Shown here in pieces: positions 63,207-64,000 of a stretch of 64,000 nt of DNA. The stretch is from UBA5536 sp964592595 (lineage in GTDB: Bacteria > Bacteroidota > Bacteroidia > Bacteroidales > F082). How positions within the stretch are numbered: the stretch's first letter is position 1; each line of letters opens with the position of its first letter. Under the pieces are notes generated by a model. The model did not search any database and had not been told where the DNA came from. It saw only the letters and a program-made list of their open reading frames with translations. The stretch spans positions 1-64,000 of the forward strand of contig CAZQFH010000009.1 in assembly GCA_964592595.1 (NCBI GenBank), in the 5' to 3' direction. Made by a program: the position numbers and the translations under genes.

Positions 63207-63917
63207 TCACCGAATAAATCTAATCCCAAGCGACATATCAATACGGGAGAGGTTTTCGTAGTTTTCTTTCTCAGCTTTTACCGTTTGCGTTGTAGTTCCG
63301 TCAGATATTTTGTATTCAAACAAAGTGCCCATTACAAATGAAAGTTGCACGCCAATGGCCAGATTTGAGGTAGCCATTAAATCGTAGCCGATATCCCAGC
63401 TCAGCCCAATGGTTTCGCCTGTAAATGTGTAAGGTGTAATCAATACTGCTTCATTGTTATAGGTCATATAACCAATACTCAGGTTAAACAGAAAACTGTT
63501 CCTGTTTGGCATGATCAGTCGCGTACTGAGCATAGGGCCGAAAAAAAGAATGCGGATATCATCACTCATTTTTCCATAACTCATTGTGCCGTCCTGTTGT
63601 ACGACGTATATACTGCTGATTTCATTTTGAGCACGGTAATCGCTTAATTTGAGCCCTAATCCGAGTCTTTCTGAAATGTAATAACTCATATCGAATTGAT
63701 AATGCCAACCTGATTTTAATTCTTTCGTATAGGTTTTAAAATCTGATGGAATTTGATCAGAAACCTTTCCAGTGCGATACGACCAGCTGCCTCCTGCTGC
63801 AATCCGCAAACGTGGTAGTTTAATTTCTGATGCGTTTTGTTCTTCACCCTGGGCAATCAATCCGAAACTTAAAACAAGCATCATTGATATTAATAGGAGT
63901 TGTTTTGATTTTATCAT
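63207..63917 (-). CDS. Outer-membrane beta-barrel protein, uncharacterised
   Basis: A 236-residue exported protein (signal SKQLLLISMMLVLSFGLIAQG). The rest shows alternating aromatic beta-strands (HYQFDMSYYISERLGLGLKLSDY, FLFNLSIGYMTYNN, IGLSWDIGYDLMATSNLAIGVQLS) and ends with RIDMSLGIRFIR, a barrel-closing strand with the usual aromatic near the end. Length suits an eight-stranded outer-membrane barrel. No family was recognised and no neighbour informs it. Confidence 0.72.
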   Translation of the reverse strand: MIKSKQLLLISMMLVLSFGLIAQGEEQNASEIKLPRLRIAAGGSWSYRTGKVSDQIPSDFKTYTKELKSGWHYQFDMSYYISERLGLGLKLSDYRAQNEISSIYVVQQDGTMSYGKMSDDIRILFFGPMLSTRLIMPNRNSFLFNLSIGYMTYNNEAVLITPYTFTGETIGLSWDIGYDLMATSNLAIGVQLSFVMGTLFEYKISDGTTTQTVKAEKENYENLSRIDMSLGIRFIR

Positions 63918-64000
63918 TGCTGATTAATTGGTGGATTTTTAGGCTAAAATATTGGCAACATTAAGGTTATGTACAAATCAATGTCTTTATCTTGAATTGT

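Noticed and set aside
1..64000. tRNA, rRNA, tmRNA or CRISPR genes
   Set aside because: No cloverleaf-like interval with a T-loop sequence, no long conserved RNA and no regular repeat-spacer pattern was recognised in any gap. Short structured RNAs could still be missed without a covariance search.

Overview
The window is chromosomal DNA from a member of the Bacteroidota, most likely class Bacteroidia. The signs are two proteins with type IX secretion (Por) C-terminal sorting domains, a LruC-type lipoprotein, a short primary sigma factor without region 1.1, a long-form GAPDH, a SecA with a large inserted segment, many genes preceded by the Bacteroidota -7 promoter box TAnnTTTG, and few Shine-Dalgarno sequences. 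Gene order such as rsfS-ftsH-LUD-cdsA-psd, divergent from birA and pyrE, is also typical of that phylum. No tRNA, rRNA or CRISPR array was recognised. The left edge cuts an AbgT-type transporter gene.

Layout. 1-9.5 kb: truncated transporter, an acyl-CoA synthetase, an unusual STAS/APH-kinase fusion, a lipoprotein with two solute-binding domains, and a SNF2 helicase. 9.7-14 kb: an IS1595-type insertion element that has broken an FG-GAP repeat gene (which also carries a frameshift), then a TPR sensor histidine kinase. 14-24 kb: housekeeping genes (HAD phosphatase, TPR lipoprotein, YceI, DUF2279, phosphohexomutase, MltG, GNAT, DapF, DegP/HtrA, RpoD). 24-30 kb: gap, pyrG, yidC, truncated globin. 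30-37 kb: a surface/secretion island with a LruC lipoprotein and two type IX-secreted repeat proteins. 37-51 kb: TrmH-type methyltransferase, nucleotidase, phosphatidylethanolamine synthesis (cdsA, psd), LUD protein, ftsH, rsfS, birA, pyrE, Nudix, coaD, a TlpA-like thiol protein, secA. 51-64 kb: lipoprotein, patatin/outer-membrane-barrel protein, pyrH, GT39-like glycosyltransferase, frr, small membrane proteins, AI-2E-family permease, histidine kinase, a short DUF1566-like lipoprotein, a DEAD-box helicase and an outer-membrane protein.

How the genes fit together. Most are core functions: envelope biogenesis (secA, yidC, mltG, cdsA, psd, dapF), protein quality control (ftsH, degP), pyrimidine metabolism (pyrG, pyrE, pyrH, a YjjG-like nucleotidase) and translation (frr, rsfS, trmH-like). 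The least conventional parts are the STAS-kinase fusion (2520-4760), the 929-residue secreted repeat protein with a whole domain spliced into its fifth repeat (34094-36883), and the decayed FG-GAP/IS locus (9.7-11.5 kb). I saw no complete new multi-gene defence or mobile system; the STAS-kinase fusion is the best candidate for undescribed biology.
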